64,000 nt of DNA from Candidatus Aquiluna sp. IMCC13023 (GTDB lineage Bacteria > Actinomycetota > Actinomycetes > Actinomycetales > Microbacteriaceae): NCBI RefSeq assembly GCF_000257665.1, contig NZ_AJKR01000003.1, positions 186,001-250,000 on the forward strand. The letters run 5' to 3'. This document shows, piece by piece, positions 27,624 to 36,906 of the stretch; the first letter of the stretch is position 1, and every line of letters begins with the position of its first letter. The notes below the pieces were generated by a model, which saw only the letters and a program-made list of their open reading frames with translations, was not told the DNA's origin and made no database searches. The position numbers and the translations under genes were made by a program.

Positions 27624-28067
27624 GTGCCCACTAATTCTTATTTCGAACGCTTGTATCCTTCAGTGGGCTTTTTTATAGCCCTTAGCCTGTCCGCTCCACT
27701 TGTTTTGCTGTCATTGTTGCCGATATCTCAAACCGTTGCGGTATTTATGGCCGGACTGGTTCCGGTTGGACTTATTTTTCTCTCAATTTTTTCCGCTCCA
27801 ACAATCAAGATCTCGGAAAATATTCGCGTTGGCCGGATAAATGTTCCGCTAAGCGCACTAGGTGAGGCCTTTGGTTTGGAAGGAGATCAGATGAAGAAAG
27901 AACGAGGACCGGGTCTTAGCCCTGCTGCACAATTTATAATTAGAGGGGACCTCAAATACATGGTAAAAGTTTCCGTCAAGGACCCGAACGACCCCACGGC
28001 CTACCTGCTAATAAGTACCAGAAATCCAGCGGCTCTAGCCAGCGCAATCAATGCAAATGGCAGCTGA
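27624..28067 (+). CDS. DUF3093 family membrane protein
   Basis: 147 residues, two N-terminal membrane helices (about residues 11-28 and 33-55) followed by a soluble domain with NIRVGRINVPLSALG and the C-terminal YLLISTRNPAALASAIN typical of DUF3093. Function unknown. GTG start with an ideal leaderless -10. Divergent from dut, and the 3' end overlaps the convergent DUF4193 gene by 33 bp. Confidence 0.85.
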   Translation: MPTNSYFERLYPSVGFFIALSLSAPLVLLSLLPISQTVAVFMAGLVPVGLIFLSIFSAPTIKISENIRVGRINVPLSALGEAFGLEGDQMKKERGPGLSPAAQFIIRGDLKYMVKVSVKDPNDPTAYLLISTRNPAALASAINANGS

Positions 28068-28316
28068 TCGAGGCTTTGAAGCTCTCTGCTGGTGCGGCTT
28101 AACTAGAAAACAGGTAGTGCAAGTAAATTCGTTTTCTTGAAGCGGCAACACAACAACTTCAAGCTCCTCGTTGACCACATCTGGCATCGTGAACCCGTCG
28201 ACGTTGTCGACATCGTCTTCGCCTCCAGAACCCGTGGAAGGGCCTCTTTCCTTGAGTGCATCAAGGGACTCGGTGTCGTCGTCCGTCTTTCGAGTTGCGT
28301 CGTAATCAGTTGCCAT
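28035..28316 (-). CDS. DUF4193 family zinc-ribbon-like protein
   Basis: 93-residue actinobacterial protein: MATDYDATRK start, acidic middle (GEDDVDNVDG), then FTCTTCFLV and ICIDC, i.e. two CxxC pairs that probably bind zinc. No function is established, and no DNA-binding activity can be inferred. Overlaps DUF3093 at the 3' end. Confidence 0.85.
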   Translation of the reverse strand: MATDYDATRKTDDDTESLDALKERGPSTGSGGEDDVDNVDGFTMPDVVNEELEVVVLPLQENEFTCTTCFLVKPHQQRASKPRSAAICIDCAG

Positions 28317-28477
28317 GCTGTCCAGCCTCTCTGAGCGTCTCGGCGTGAACTATGCCCTAGGAATCAATAATATGCAAACTAGGCTCGCCGCAAGACCTAA
28401 TCCTTTTACCAAACTCACCGAGGCAAATAAGCCAACAACCGACCCAAAGTGCAACACTTCTTAGCTAGGAGGCATTC

Positions 28478-29233
28478 ATGAACCTAAGATTTGTTGCCAG
28501 AGACGGTGACGCGATCATTCTCGAGTCGGACCAAGGAGAACGCTTCCAGGTCCCGATCGATGATTCGATGAGGGACGCCCTCAAAAACAATCCGCGAGTA
28601 TCCGGAGCCGACTTCAGCCCAAAATTAGTGCAAGATCTAATTCGTGCAGGACTCACCCTCGACGAGGTTGCCGCTCAGGTAGGCCAGGACGTTGACGCCA
28701 TTAGACCATTCGCAGCCCCAATACTGGACGAGCTTCGATATGTATTAGAGGCGGCCCTAAACACCGAGGTTAGTGACGGCGTGAGCATGATGCGCTTTCA
28801 GGACTTAGTTACGCGCATCGATTCTTCAGCAAGCTTCAGTCTTGCAAAAACCGAGGGAGTTTGGAACGTTCACGCAAGCGGTCAGTCTCTGATGACCTGG
28901 AAGTTTGACCCTCGTTCCAGAAGCATTGAGCCTACGAATCCAGAGGCCCAAAACGCTTCAAGACACCAATCGCGCAGAGATGTGACTTCACCGGTTATTC
29001 ATGAGACAGTCTTATCCGAGAACCTAAATATAAATGAGGCCCCTGCTCAAGAAACTACTGAAGAGCCTGCCGATTCCGGGCGTAACGCTTCTGTTCACAG
29101 CCTTGTCGAAGAGCTCAGGACCAGAAGGAAGCAGGCCGATTTGAAGCCGGCAACCGCCAAGGGAAGAGCCTCGCTACCAAGCTGGGATGAAATTGTTCTA
29201 GGGACAACAAACTCAGAACCCGATTTGGATTAA
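28478..29233 (+). CDS. sepH: SepH-like septation protein (DUF3071)
   Basis: N-terminal DUF3071 domain (about residues 1-165: LRFVARDGDAIILESDQG, GLTLDEVAAQVGQDVDAIRPFAAPI with a helix-turn-helix-like core) followed by a disordered, Q/E-rich linker and a short basic tail. In Streptomyces SepH stimulates FtsZ assembly. At 251 residues this copy is shorter than the about 340 of Streptomyces, from a reduced linker. AGGAGG sits 6 bases before the ATG. Its end overlaps the convergent phosphodiesterase gene by 21 bp. Confidence 0.85.
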   Translation: MNLRFVARDGDAIILESDQGERFQVPIDDSMRDALKNNPRVSGADFSPKLVQDLIRAGLTLDEVAAQVGQDVDAIRPFAAPILDELRYVLEAALNTEVSDGVSMMRFQDLVTRIDSSASFSLAKTEGVWNVHASGQSLMTWKFDPRSRSIEPTNPEAQNASRHQSRRDVTSPVIHETVLSENLNINEAPAQETTEEPADSGRNASVHSLVEELRTRRKQADLKPATAKGRASLPSWDEIVLGTTNSEPDLD

Positions 29234-30337
29234 CGGCACTCTTATTTCAGCTGGTGACAGCGATCCGTGATGTGCAATCATGTCAAAACTCCTGGCCTTA
29301 AAGTACTTCGAGTGATACAAAGTGAAGTCTGATTTTGCAAGAAGCATCAGCTCAGGTAATCGATCTTTCGCCGGCTGGAGAACTTCACCAAACCAATTAG
29401 CCGCAATGGCTTCCTCGGTTTTCACTGCGTCGAACGCGTAACTAAATGGCTCTAGGTCAGCAACAACTTGGTCGATAGCGCCCGAATCATCAAGATAGAC
29501 ATAATTTACCCTCGTGTCCCCCCCCACAAATTGGACCGAACCACTTTTTTCGTAGCAATCATCGAGTATTAGCTGCCTCGGCTTGGAAGTCTCTATCATT
29601 CCGTGGTCAGCTGTGATCACAACGGCGGTGTCCTTCGGGATTTGATCGCAGAAGGACCTGAGCATTGCGTCGAGCTCTTCCAGCATGGCGGCCCAACCGG
29701 AATTTGACCACCCACTCTGATGCCCATATTTATCAAGTTCGGGAATGTACAAGTAAGTAAGAGACTGTTGCTTTGAATTAGCGATCGCTTTTGCCGCCTC
29801 GAACTTCTCTTGCCACGTGTTAGCGGCAATGAAGTTTGCACCTCGCATAGTGGCCTCGGTGTAGCCGGAGTCACGATACTCGGATGCGGCGACAACATTG
29901 CACTGCAATCCAAGCGACAATGCTCGCTCAGAAACAGTTTCGCGCGGTTGCCAAACTTGCGGATCCGTACGCTCGTTCCATCCGACCAAAAGGTTTATTT
30001 GCTCATCTTGTCTTCTATCCCAAACTCGGTGCCCGACTAGGCCGTGCTGCCCCGGGGAATCACCGGTTGCGAAGGACGCGATGTTTGCACTCGTGGTGGC
30101 AGGGAAACCGCAAACCGAAATGCTCTTCTTGTCTAGCTGGCTGTTGAGCCATGGTGCATGGCCACTTCGCTGTATTATCTGTTCGGCTCCAAGGCCGTCG
30201 ATGAGTATGACAATGACCTTTTGCTTCTGACTCAAACCCAAGGGGTTGCCAAGCCCCTGCAACGAAAGAAGCCCAGATGTGAACACGTTGCGAATGTTCC
30301 CTAAAGCTTTGGGGACAGCGGGTAAAGTCAAAGGCAC
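29213..30337 (-). CDS. Alkaline phosphatase superfamily nucleotide pyrophosphatase/phosphodiesterase-like protein
   Basis: 374 residues of the type I phosphodiesterase family. Metal site aspartate in VIVILIDGLGAE (about residue 48), nucleophile threonine in FPATTSANIAS, second metal site DKYGHQSGW and ITADHGM. No signal peptide, so probably cytoplasmic. Substrate unknown. GTG start at 30337; divergent from parC with a 27-bp gap. Confidence 0.85.
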   Translation of the reverse strand: MPLTLPAVPKALGNIRNVFTSGLLSLQGLGNPLGLSQKQKVIVILIDGLGAEQIIQRSGHAPWLNSQLDKKSISVCGFPATTSANIASFATGDSPGQHGLVGHRVWDRRQDEQINLLVGWNERTDPQVWQPRETVSERALSLGLQCNVVAASEYRDSGYTEATMRGANFIAANTWQEKFEAAKAIANSKQQSLTYLYIPELDKYGHQSGWSNSGWAAMLEELDAMLRSFCDQIPKDTAVVITADHGMIETSKPRQLILDDCYEKSGSVQFVGGDTRVNYVYLDDSGAIDQVVADLEPFSYAFDAVKTEEAIAANWFGEVLQPAKDRLPELMLLAKSDFTLYHSKYFKARSFDMIAHHGSLSPAEIRVPLIQIGF

Positions 30338-30364
30338 CCCTCAAGTTTCGCACAGCTAGGACTC

Positions 30365-32719
30365 ATGACCGATACATCAGAACGAATTGTAGACATTGAT
30401 GTCTCTGCAGAAATGCAAGAGAGTTTCCTGGAGTACTCCTACTCTGTTATTTATTCAAGAGCTCTTCCAGATGCCAGAGATGGCCTAAAGCCTGTTCAGC
30501 GACGAATAATTTACCAAATGGGCGAGATGGGCCTGAAGTCCGACCGCGGTCACGTGAAGTCGGCCAGAGTCACCGGTGAAGTCATGGGAAAGCTACACCC
30601 GCACGGTGACCAGGCAATCTATGACGCTCTCGTGAGAATGTCGCAGGTTTTCTCACTGCGCCTTCCGCTTATAGACGGGCACGGAAACTTTGGAAGCCTC
30701 GATGACGGCCCAGCTGCAGCTAGGTACACCGAGGCCCGACTTGCCAAGGCTGCAGAGGCCCTAAATCAGAGCCTCGATGAAGACGTAGTCGACTTCACGC
30801 CAAACTACGATGCTCAGTTAACCGAACCTTCGGTTTTACCAGCTGCCTTCCCCAATCTTCTTGTCAACGGCGCCAGCGGTATCGCAGTCGGAATGGCAAC
30901 CAACATGCCACCTCATAATTTGCGAGAGGTCGTTGCAGCCCTGCACCTGCTGATCAAGAATCCTGATGCTTCTCTGGATCAGATTATGGAGGTACTACCT
31001 GGACCAGATTTGCCAGCTGGGGCCGTGGCCCTAGTCGGAGAAGGCCTTAGGGAGGCCTACCAAACTGGTCGAGGTACATTTCGCACCCGAGCAAAGATCT
31101 CGGTTGAAATGGTGGGTCCGCGACGCACAGGCTTGGTCGTCACTGAGCTTCCATACCTTGTCGGCCCCGAAAGGGTCATCGAAAAAATAAGGGACGCGGT
31201 GACCTCGAAGAAGCTCGAGGGAATCCACAACGTTGTCGACCTAACCGATCGCGAAAACGGACTGCGTCTAATCATTGAACTGAAAACCGGATTCGACCCT
31301 GCATCTGTCATAGATGCGCTTTACCGCTTGACGCCAATCGAGGAAAGCTTCGGCATAAACAATGTCGCGCTAGTCGAAGGCCGACCGCAGCAAATGCCAC
31401 TAAAGGCTCTTCTGGAGGTTTACCTCAAACACCGCATTAGCGTTACCACTCGACGAAGTAAAAACCGATTAGATCGCAGAATGGGAAGGCTCCACCTACT
31501 TGACGGTCTGGCGATTGCAGTACTAAACATTGACGAAATAATTGAGGTCATCAGAACCTCAGACACGGCCGACGCTGCTCGCGATCGACTTAGAACGGTG
31601 TTTGATCTCTCGGAGCTGCAATCCGATTACATTCTGGAACTACGGCTTCGAAGGCTCACTAGATTTAGCCTCATCGAGCTGGAGACAGAGGCCGACACCT
31701 TGCGAAAAGAAATCGCAAACCTTCAGCAATTGCTAGGAAGTGACGAGCTTGTAAAGCGATTGGTGTCCAAAGAACTTGACGAAGTCGCCGAAGAATTTGG
31801 GGACGCGAGGCGAACTCAATTAATAGATTCAGAGGGCGTTACAGTCTCTCGAAAGCCAGTACAGGTAGCTCAACTTGAGGACTCCCCCGCAACGGTAACT
31901 CTGGATGTATTGGGCAATCTTTTCCGCAGCGAGCCTTCATCACAGTCACAATCGGGATCAGGCAGTTTTATAAACACTTCTCTTAGGAAAGACGTCGGCC
32001 TAGTTACATCTAAGGGTCGAATACTAAGAGTTCACGTTTCTGACCTGCCAGCAATGTCGGCTGGCGTCTCCACAACTGCTTCCAGTGCTGACAAGTTTCT
32101 TGGGCTATCTGGCGAATCAGTTGTCGGTATAGCGGAATGGCTTAGCGATGCAACCTACGCAATCGGAACCAGTAACGGCGTTGTGAAGAGATTGACCGGG
32201 CCTTTCCCAGACAAGGAAGAGGTTGAAGTGATGGGGCTAAAAGATGGTGACAAGATTGTCGCATTCACCATTGCCCAGGATGGCTCAGAGCTCTGCTTCG
32301 TTACAAGCAACGCGAATGTCCTTATCTTCCCCGCAGCATCGGTGAGGCCTCAAGGGCTGAGCGCTGGCGGCATGTCAGGAATTACAGCCAGTAATTCCAG
32401 AGTCATCAGTTTTGGCGTGGTCGATTCTGATACTCACTTGGTAACAGCCGCTAACTCATCTTTGGCCCTTGGCTCAACTGATCCAGGCGCTATAAAAATA
32501 ACCCCTGTTGCCAATTACCCTCGGAAAGGTAGGGGAACCCAAGGCGTTAAATGCCACCGCTTTTTGAAAAATCAGGACCAGCTATATTTCGCAGGATTGT
32601 CCTCTGCGAGCCCCGTACTTCTAAACCTTGATGGCTCCGAACTCGCAGCGGTCGAGATTGACCAGCGCAGAGACGGCAGCGGACTAGCCATTGATGAATA
32701 TCTGGCGGCAGCCTTCTAA
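30365..32719 (+). CDS. parC: DNA topoisomerase IV subunit A (ParC-type)
   Basis: Type IIA topoisomerase A subunit of 784 residues for chromosome decatenation. The breakage-reunion domain holds [17 protein letters not shown] (about 32-48), [12 protein letters not shown] and catalytic Tyr121 in [11 protein letters not shown]-terminal beta-propeller starts near residue 530. It is convergent with parE, overlapping by 4 bp. A separate gyrase pair would be expected elsewhere, so ParC rather than GyrA is chosen by context with parE. Confidence 0.88.
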   Translation: MTDTSERIVDIDVSAEMQESFLEYSYSVIYSRALPDARDGLKPVQRRIIYQMGEMGLKSDRGHVKSARVTGEVMGKLHPHGDQAIYDALVRMSQVFSLRLPLIDGHGNFGSLDDGPAAARYTEARLAKAAEALNQSLDEDVVDFTPNYDAQLTEPSVLPAAFPNLLVNGASGIAVGMATNMPPHNLREVVAALHLLIKNPDASLDQIMEVLPGPDLPAGAVALVGEGLREAYQTGRGTFRTRAKISVEMVGPRRTGLVVTELPYLVGPERVIEKIRDAVTSKKLEGIHNVVDLTDRENGLRLIIELKTGFDPASVIDALYRLTPIEESFGINNVALVEGRPQQMPLKALLEVYLKHRISVTTRRSKNRLDRRMGRLHLLDGLAIAVLNIDEIIEVIRTSDTADAARDRLRTVFDLSELQSDYILELRLRRLTRFSLIELETEADTLRKEIANLQQLLGSDELVKRLVSKELDEVAEEFGDARRTQLIDSEGVTVSRKPVQVAQLEDSPATVTLDVLGNLFRSEPSSQSQSGSGSFINTSLRKDVGLVTSKGRILRVHVSDLPAMSAGVSTTASSADKFLGLSGESVVGIAEWLSDATYAIGTSNGVVKRLTGPFPDKEEVEVMGLKDGDKIVAFTIAQDGSELCFVTSNANVLIFPAASVRPQGLSAGGMSGITASNSRVISFGVVDSDTHLVTAANSSLALGSTDPGAIKITPVANYPRKGRGTQGVKCHRFLKNQDQLYFAGLSSASPVLLNLDGSELAAVEIDQRRDGSGLAIDEYLAAAF

Positions 32720-34770
32720 GCGTCTATTTTTTCTCTGTCAAAATCATCGGCTGAGTCAACAATAAAGTCACGCCTCGGAGCCACTTCGTTGCCCATCAAC
32801 AACTCGAAGGTTCGCTCTCCAGCGGCCGCGTCAACAGCCGTGATGCGTCGCAGCATCCGGTTCGAGGGTTGCATCGTGGTCTCAGCCAGCTGATCTGCAT
32901 CCATCTCGCCGAGGCCCTTATAGCGCTGAATAGGCTGTTTATATGACTTACCGGCCTTCTCAAGGCTTCTTAGAAGGTCATTGAGCTCCTGCTGTGAGTA
33001 TGTGTAAATGACCTCTTTGTTTCGACCCGCAGTCTCTACACGGTGAAGTGGGGGGACGGCCGCGTATACCCTTCCAGCCTCAACAAGTGGTCTCATGTAG
33101 CGGAAAAATAGCGTGAGCAGCAGGGTCCTGATATGAGCACCATCAACGTCCGCATCGCTCATGAGAATGATCTTCTCGTAGCGAACCTGCTCCAGATCAA
33201 AAGTTCGACCAGAACCTGCACCAAGAACCTGAATGATCGCAGCACATTCGGCATTGGAAAGCATGTCCGATAAGGACGCCTTCTGCACGTTTAGGATTTT
33301 GCCCCGAATAGGAAGTAGTGCCTGAAACGCCGAATCGCGAGCGAGTTTAGCCGTCCCCAGTGCGCTGTCACCCTCGACAATGAACAACTCAGAACCAACG
33401 GTGGCACTGCCGCGGCAATCGACAAGCTTGCTTGGTAGCGATGATGACTCAAGCGCGTTTTTCCTGCGCTGCGTGTCCTTCAGGCTCCTGGCACTAATGC
33501 GGGTCTTGGCCTCGCTAACAACTTTATCCAGAAGAGCATCAACCTCGGCTTTTGTGCCACGGATCTTGCCCGCAAGAAGCTCATCTGCCCATTTAGCAAC
33601 CGAGTTAGCAACTATCGCTTTTATTGCAGGAGTGCCGAGTGTCTCTTTGGTCTGGCCCTCGAACTGCGGCTCCGGAAAACTTACTGAGACCACTGCCGTG
33701 AGTCCCGCCATAACATCATCGCGCTCAATCTTTAGAGATGTCGCCTTCAATCGCCGAGCATTAGCCTCAATCGCAGTCCTGAAGGACTTGAGAAGGGCCT
33801 GCTCGAAACCAGTCAAGTGGGAGCCGCCCTTAGGGGTTGAGATTATGTTTACAAAAGACTTGACCCTCGTATCAAAACCACTGCCCCACCTCAGGGCGAC
33901 ATCCACAACACATTGTCGCTCGACCTCTTTGCTCTTCATTGAGCCTGACGCCTCGTCTAATACTGGAACCGTCTCCCGGAAGCTTGTCGTCTCATTGATT
34001 CGTCGGGTTGCCAACACTGGCCCGTCGGCCGCCAGGTACTCGACGTACTCAGTAATACCTCCCTCAAAGACAAACTCTTGACTGACATCGGAGAGCTCAT
34101 CGTGCACACTCAGGACCAACCCGGGAACTAAGAAAGCAGTCTGTCGTAGCCGGCTTTCCAAGTCCTGCATCTGAAAATCTGCACCAGGCTCAAAAATTTG
34201 TGAGTCTGGCCAATATCGAACCCGTGTGCCTGTTTTTGACTTAGTAACTTTGCCAACGACCCTAAGCTCACTTTTATCAACAAAAGGTGTGAAGTCCGCG
34301 GCTGGGCCCTCACTCGCAAAAACTCCCGGCTCGCCCCTGTGGAAGGACATAGCCCAAGTTTGACCGGCTCGATCCACCTCAACATCCAGACGAGAACTCA
34401 ACGCATTCACTACGGATGCACCGACTCCGTGCAAGCCACCGGAAGCTCCGTAGGATCCGCCACCAAATTTGCCACCGGCATGCAGCTTTGTGAAGACAAC
34501 TTCAACGCCAGACAGACCAGTTCTAGGTTCTATGTCGACCGGCACTCCTCGGCCGTCGTCTTGAACCGTGATAGAGCCGTCGGTGTGAATTACTACGCCT
34601 ATGCGTTTACCGTGCCCCGCGAGAGCCTCGTCGACCGAGTTATCAATTATTTCCCAAAGGCAATGCATAAGACCGCGACCGTCGGTCGATCCGATATACA
34701 TGCCCGGTCTTTTTCTAACTGCCTCGAGCCCCTCAAGGACCGAAAGGTGTCTAGCTGAGTAATCATCCAC
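32716..34770 (-). CDS. parE: DNA topoisomerase IV subunit B (ParE-type)
   Basis: GHKL ATPase subunit partnering ParC. Motifs: RKRPGMYIGSTDGRGLMH, the ATP-site NSVDEA, DDGRGVPVD, GGLHGVGASVVNAL, then TOPRIM with EGDSALG and DADVDGAH. From GTG 34770 it is 684 residues. A longer frame reaches 34839, but 34770 fits the family (VDDYSARHLSVLEG) and has TATTGT ending 6 bases upstream, as in other leaderless genes here. Placed head-to-head with the DUF7455 gene. Confidence 0.9.
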   Translation of the reverse strand: MDDYSARHLSVLEGLEAVRKRPGMYIGSTDGRGLMHCLWEIIDNSVDEALAGHGKRIGVVIHTDGSITVQDDGRGVPVDIEPRTGLSGVEVVFTKLHAGGKFGGGSYGASGGLHGVGASVVNALSSRLDVEVDRAGQTWAMSFHRGEPGVFASEGPAADFTPFVDKSELRVVGKVTKSKTGTRVRYWPDSQIFEPGADFQMQDLESRLRQTAFLVPGLVLSVHDELSDVSQEFVFEGGITEYVEYLAADGPVLATRRINETTSFRETVPVLDEASGSMKSKEVERQCVVDVALRWGSGFDTRVKSFVNIISTPKGGSHLTGFEQALLKSFRTAIEANARRLKATSLKIERDDVMAGLTAVVSVSFPEPQFEGQTKETLGTPAIKAIVANSVAKWADELLAGKIRGTKAEVDALLDKVVSEAKTRISARSLKDTQRRKNALESSSLPSKLVDCRGSATVGSELFIVEGDSALGTAKLARDSAFQALLPIRGKILNVQKASLSDMLSNAECAAIIQVLGAGSGRTFDLEQVRYEKIILMSDADVDGAHIRTLLLTLFFRYMRPLVEAGRVYAAVPPLHRVETAGRNKEVIYTYSQQELNDLLRSLEKAGKSYKQPIQRYKGLGEMDADQLAETTMQPSNRMLRRITAVDAAAGERTFELLMGNEVAPRRDFIVDSADDFDREKIDA

Positions 34771-34879
34771 CCCGAAACAATAACCCCGGTTGAGCAGACT
34801 GGCACTATGCCACTTCGCCGTAAGAGAAACTGGCTCCAAATGTCACATGCCTTTGGCCCAAGCGTGGTTAAATGTAGCT

Positions 34880-35077
34880 ATGGAAAACACAACAGAAACT
34901 ACAAAGCTATTGGTTAGTGACCGATGTGACGTTTGCGGAGCTCAGGCATACATGAGGGTTCAACTAGCAGGCGGAGAGTTACTGTTTTGCGCACACCACG
35001 GAAATGCCAATAAGGCAAAGCTTGAGCCAATAACCCTGGAGTGGCACGACCAAAGTTCTGACCTAAACCAGGCCTAG
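34880..35077 (+). CDS. DUF7455-type small zinc-ribbon protein
   Basis: 65 residues: SDRCDVCGAQAYMRVQLAGG and ELLFCAHHGN, giving a CxxC...CxxH site that probably binds zinc. Common in actinobacteria near topoisomerase and sigma genes; function unknown. An upstream in-frame start at 34790 is unlikely. ATG 34880 fits the family, with a TTAAAT hexamer 6 bases before it. Confidence 0.82.
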   Translation: MENTTETTKLLVSDRCDVCGAQAYMRVQLAGGELLFCAHHGNANKAKLEPITLEWHDQSSDLNQA

Positions 35078-35140
35078 AACCGCGCTGTTACAGAACGACT
35101 TTCTTCATCCAAGCACAGAACTTTTTGACATTCTCGTCAA

Positions 35141-35707
35141 CTAAGAAGAATTCGATCCTCGAATAGCTTCGACCCAATTTCTCATTTGTGGCTGCCAGTC
35201 GGCCGGAGATCCTCCGCAAGCAACAAGCATCTGGTCCAATAGGTTTGGATTCTTTGCCAAAAGGGGCCCGAATAACGTGGTCGCGATGAAGTCACCATTC
35301 CGGACGAAGTCTATGTCTGCTATTGAACTATTTCGATAACCGACAACAGGCCCGGCCTCATCGGTAACAACCGACCTAAACTCACTCACCACGGACCCGA
35401 GTCTTGGTGTATCTAGCCAAGTAACTTGAGAAGCCAAAAACTCATAGCTTGACCCAACAAGTAGCGTTGGCAGCCCAGCATCGTGCCTGGCCTGTAAGGC
35501 AGGTGCCAAGTCCAAAAGCTCCTTGCCATACTCGCGAATCGCCGCGCGACTAGCGTCCCCAATCAGAACGAAATCGGCGGATGACAACTCACCCGCCTCG
35601 TCAAATGAGACAGCTTGCTCGGCCAGAAAATACTTGAGAACAGACAGGTTTCCTTGATCCCCGTTGTTATCAAAATATTCGCTGTGGAAACTAAAATAAT
35701 GAGTCAC
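35141..35707 (-). CDS. GatD-like protein lacking glutaminase catalytic residues
   Basis: 188 residues, clearly homologous along its length to GatD, the glutaminase of the lipid II isoglutaminyl synthase. GDQGNLSVL (about 16-24) matches the GDxGN motif, IGDASRAA matches the GGGxDR loop and TLFGPLLAKNP matches TYLHGPxLPKNP. But the nucleophile Cys of the CGGYQ motif is replaced by Gly (VGSSYEFL, G85), the catalytic His by Phe (F146), and the GFENHGG loop reads GYRNSS. It is also shorter than normal GatD (about 240). It therefore should not hydrolyse glutamine. GTG start overlaps the MurT-like gene by 4 bases, so the two are made together. Confidence 0.85.
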   Translation of the reverse strand: MTHYFSFHSEYFDNNGDQGNLSVLKYFLAEQAVSFDEAGELSSADFVLIGDASRAAIREYGKELLDLAPALQARHDAGLPTLLVGSSYEFLASQVTWLDTPRLGSVVSEFRSVVTDEAGPVVGYRNSSIADIDFVRNGDFIATTLFGPLLAKNPNLLDQMLVACGGSPADWQPQMRNWVEAIRGSNSS

Positions 35708-36906
35708 TTGGCTAGCCCCCAGTGTCTTCTGACGCGACGCATTGCATCTGCACTAAACAGCAGAGTGTGACCAGTGCCTGGTAGCGCAAGAAAACTATCC
35801 GCGGCAGCGGCAGCATCCTCAATCACAACTCCAACTTCTACGCCGTCAAAAGCCAAGCGCAGAGCAAGCTCATTGGCGTTAAATCCGCCAACAATATCTA
35901 CTTTCTTTATCTTCGAAAAATCAACTGTCCAGAGCCAACTCGGATCGTGAATGTCACGACCGGCCATAAACATAAGTGGGGTTTGGTCCAGAACTAGCTC
36001 ATCTAAGTTCAACTGAAAGCTTGTCGGATTCTGGACCAACCGTATAACCACATCCACGCCAGAGACTTCGACCTTTTCGTTTCGCGCAAAAACTGGTTTC
36101 AGTTCTTTGAGCACCGCACTAATAATGCTCTCGGACGGCTTGATCAATTGATGCACCGCAGCGACAGCGGCTGACAAATTCAGCGCTTGATGCTCTGGCA
36201 AGCTTGTTGTGACGTACTTGGTCTCACCCTCGGAGTGAACCATAATGCTGTCCTTGCCGGCCTGAGTAAATGCATCGATAGCCGGGTGGGGACCAAAATT
36301 CAAAGCGTAATTGGCCCTTCGAGTCTTTGCCATCTCAGCAGAAAGCCCGAACCCGATAACGGGTGCAGTGAATTCCAGTTGAGCTAAGTTCTTGTCGTCA
36401 ATGTTTAGAACAACCACCTTGGCGGCTGACCCTATTTGTTTCAGCATTGCAATTACGTCATCCGGGTCATTGAACCGATCTAGCTGATCCGAATAAACAT
36501 TAGTGAGAACCGCCAATCGCACCTCAAGCTCCCCGGCAAGAACGGCCCCGTGACCCTCGTCGAACTCCAACACCGCGATGTCAGAGTCCAGCCGGCCTCG
36601 CCAGTTACCCTGTTTTAATACGGCCGCAACAAGGCCCTGCCGGATGTTTGCCGTGCTGCTATTTGTAAAGACGCGAAGCCCGTGGGCTTCTAGCAGGGTA
36701 ACTAGGTAGCTGGTTGTCGACGACTTTCCTGCCGAACCGGAGACGACCACTAGCCCATGATCTAGAGCTGCAAGGGCATTGGAAAGCAGCTTTGGATCTA
36801 ATTTATTTGCCACTACTCCCGGAAGTGCGGAGCCTCCGCCTGGCCTGACTAGACGAACGAGAAACCGTAATAGCTTCCCGATCGAAACCGCCAGGATGGC
36901 ACGCAT
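35704..36906 (-). CDS. MurT-like Mur ligase (DUF1727) without the zinc ribbon
   Basis: 400-residue Mur-ligase-family ATPase. P-loop GSAGKSSTT (about 57-65), FDEGHG, NVYSDQLDRF (about 136-145), VFARNEKVEV and the C-terminal DUF1727 segment SWLWTVDF. MurT normally activates the D-Glu alpha-carboxyl of lipid II for amidation with GatD-supplied ammonia. Ordinary MurT carries four cysteines forming a zinc ribbon; this protein has no cysteine at all. ATP-binding and core motifs are kept, so it looks functional but altered. Its ATG abuts the sigA stop, making a sigA-murT-gatD transcript likely. Confidence 0.85.
   Translation of the reverse strand: MRAILAVSIGKLLRFLVRLVRPGGGSALPGVVANKLDPKLLSNALAALDHGLVVVSGSAGKSSTTSYLVTLLEAHGLRVFTNSSTANIRQGLVAAVLKQGNWRGRLDSDIAVLEFDEGHGAVLAGELEVRLAVLTNVYSDQLDRFNDPDDVIAMLKQIGSAAKVVVLNIDDKNLAQLEFTAPVIGFGLSAEMAKTRRANYALNFGPHPAIDAFTQAGKDSIMVHSEGETKYVTTSLPEHQALNLSAAVAAVHQLIKPSESIISAVLKELKPVFARNEKVEVSGVDVVIRLVQNPTSFQLNLDELVLDQTPLMFMAGRDIHDPSWLWTVDFSKIKKVDIVGGFNANELALRLAFDGVEVGVVIEDAAAAADSFLALPGTGHTLLFSADAMRRVRRHWGLAK

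Noticed and set aside
33380-34081. 233-codon open frame on the plus strand inside parE
   Set aside because: It is antisense to strongly conserved ParE sequence, has no ribosome site or family signal, and has low-complexity Ser/Thr/Ala composition typical of shadow frames.
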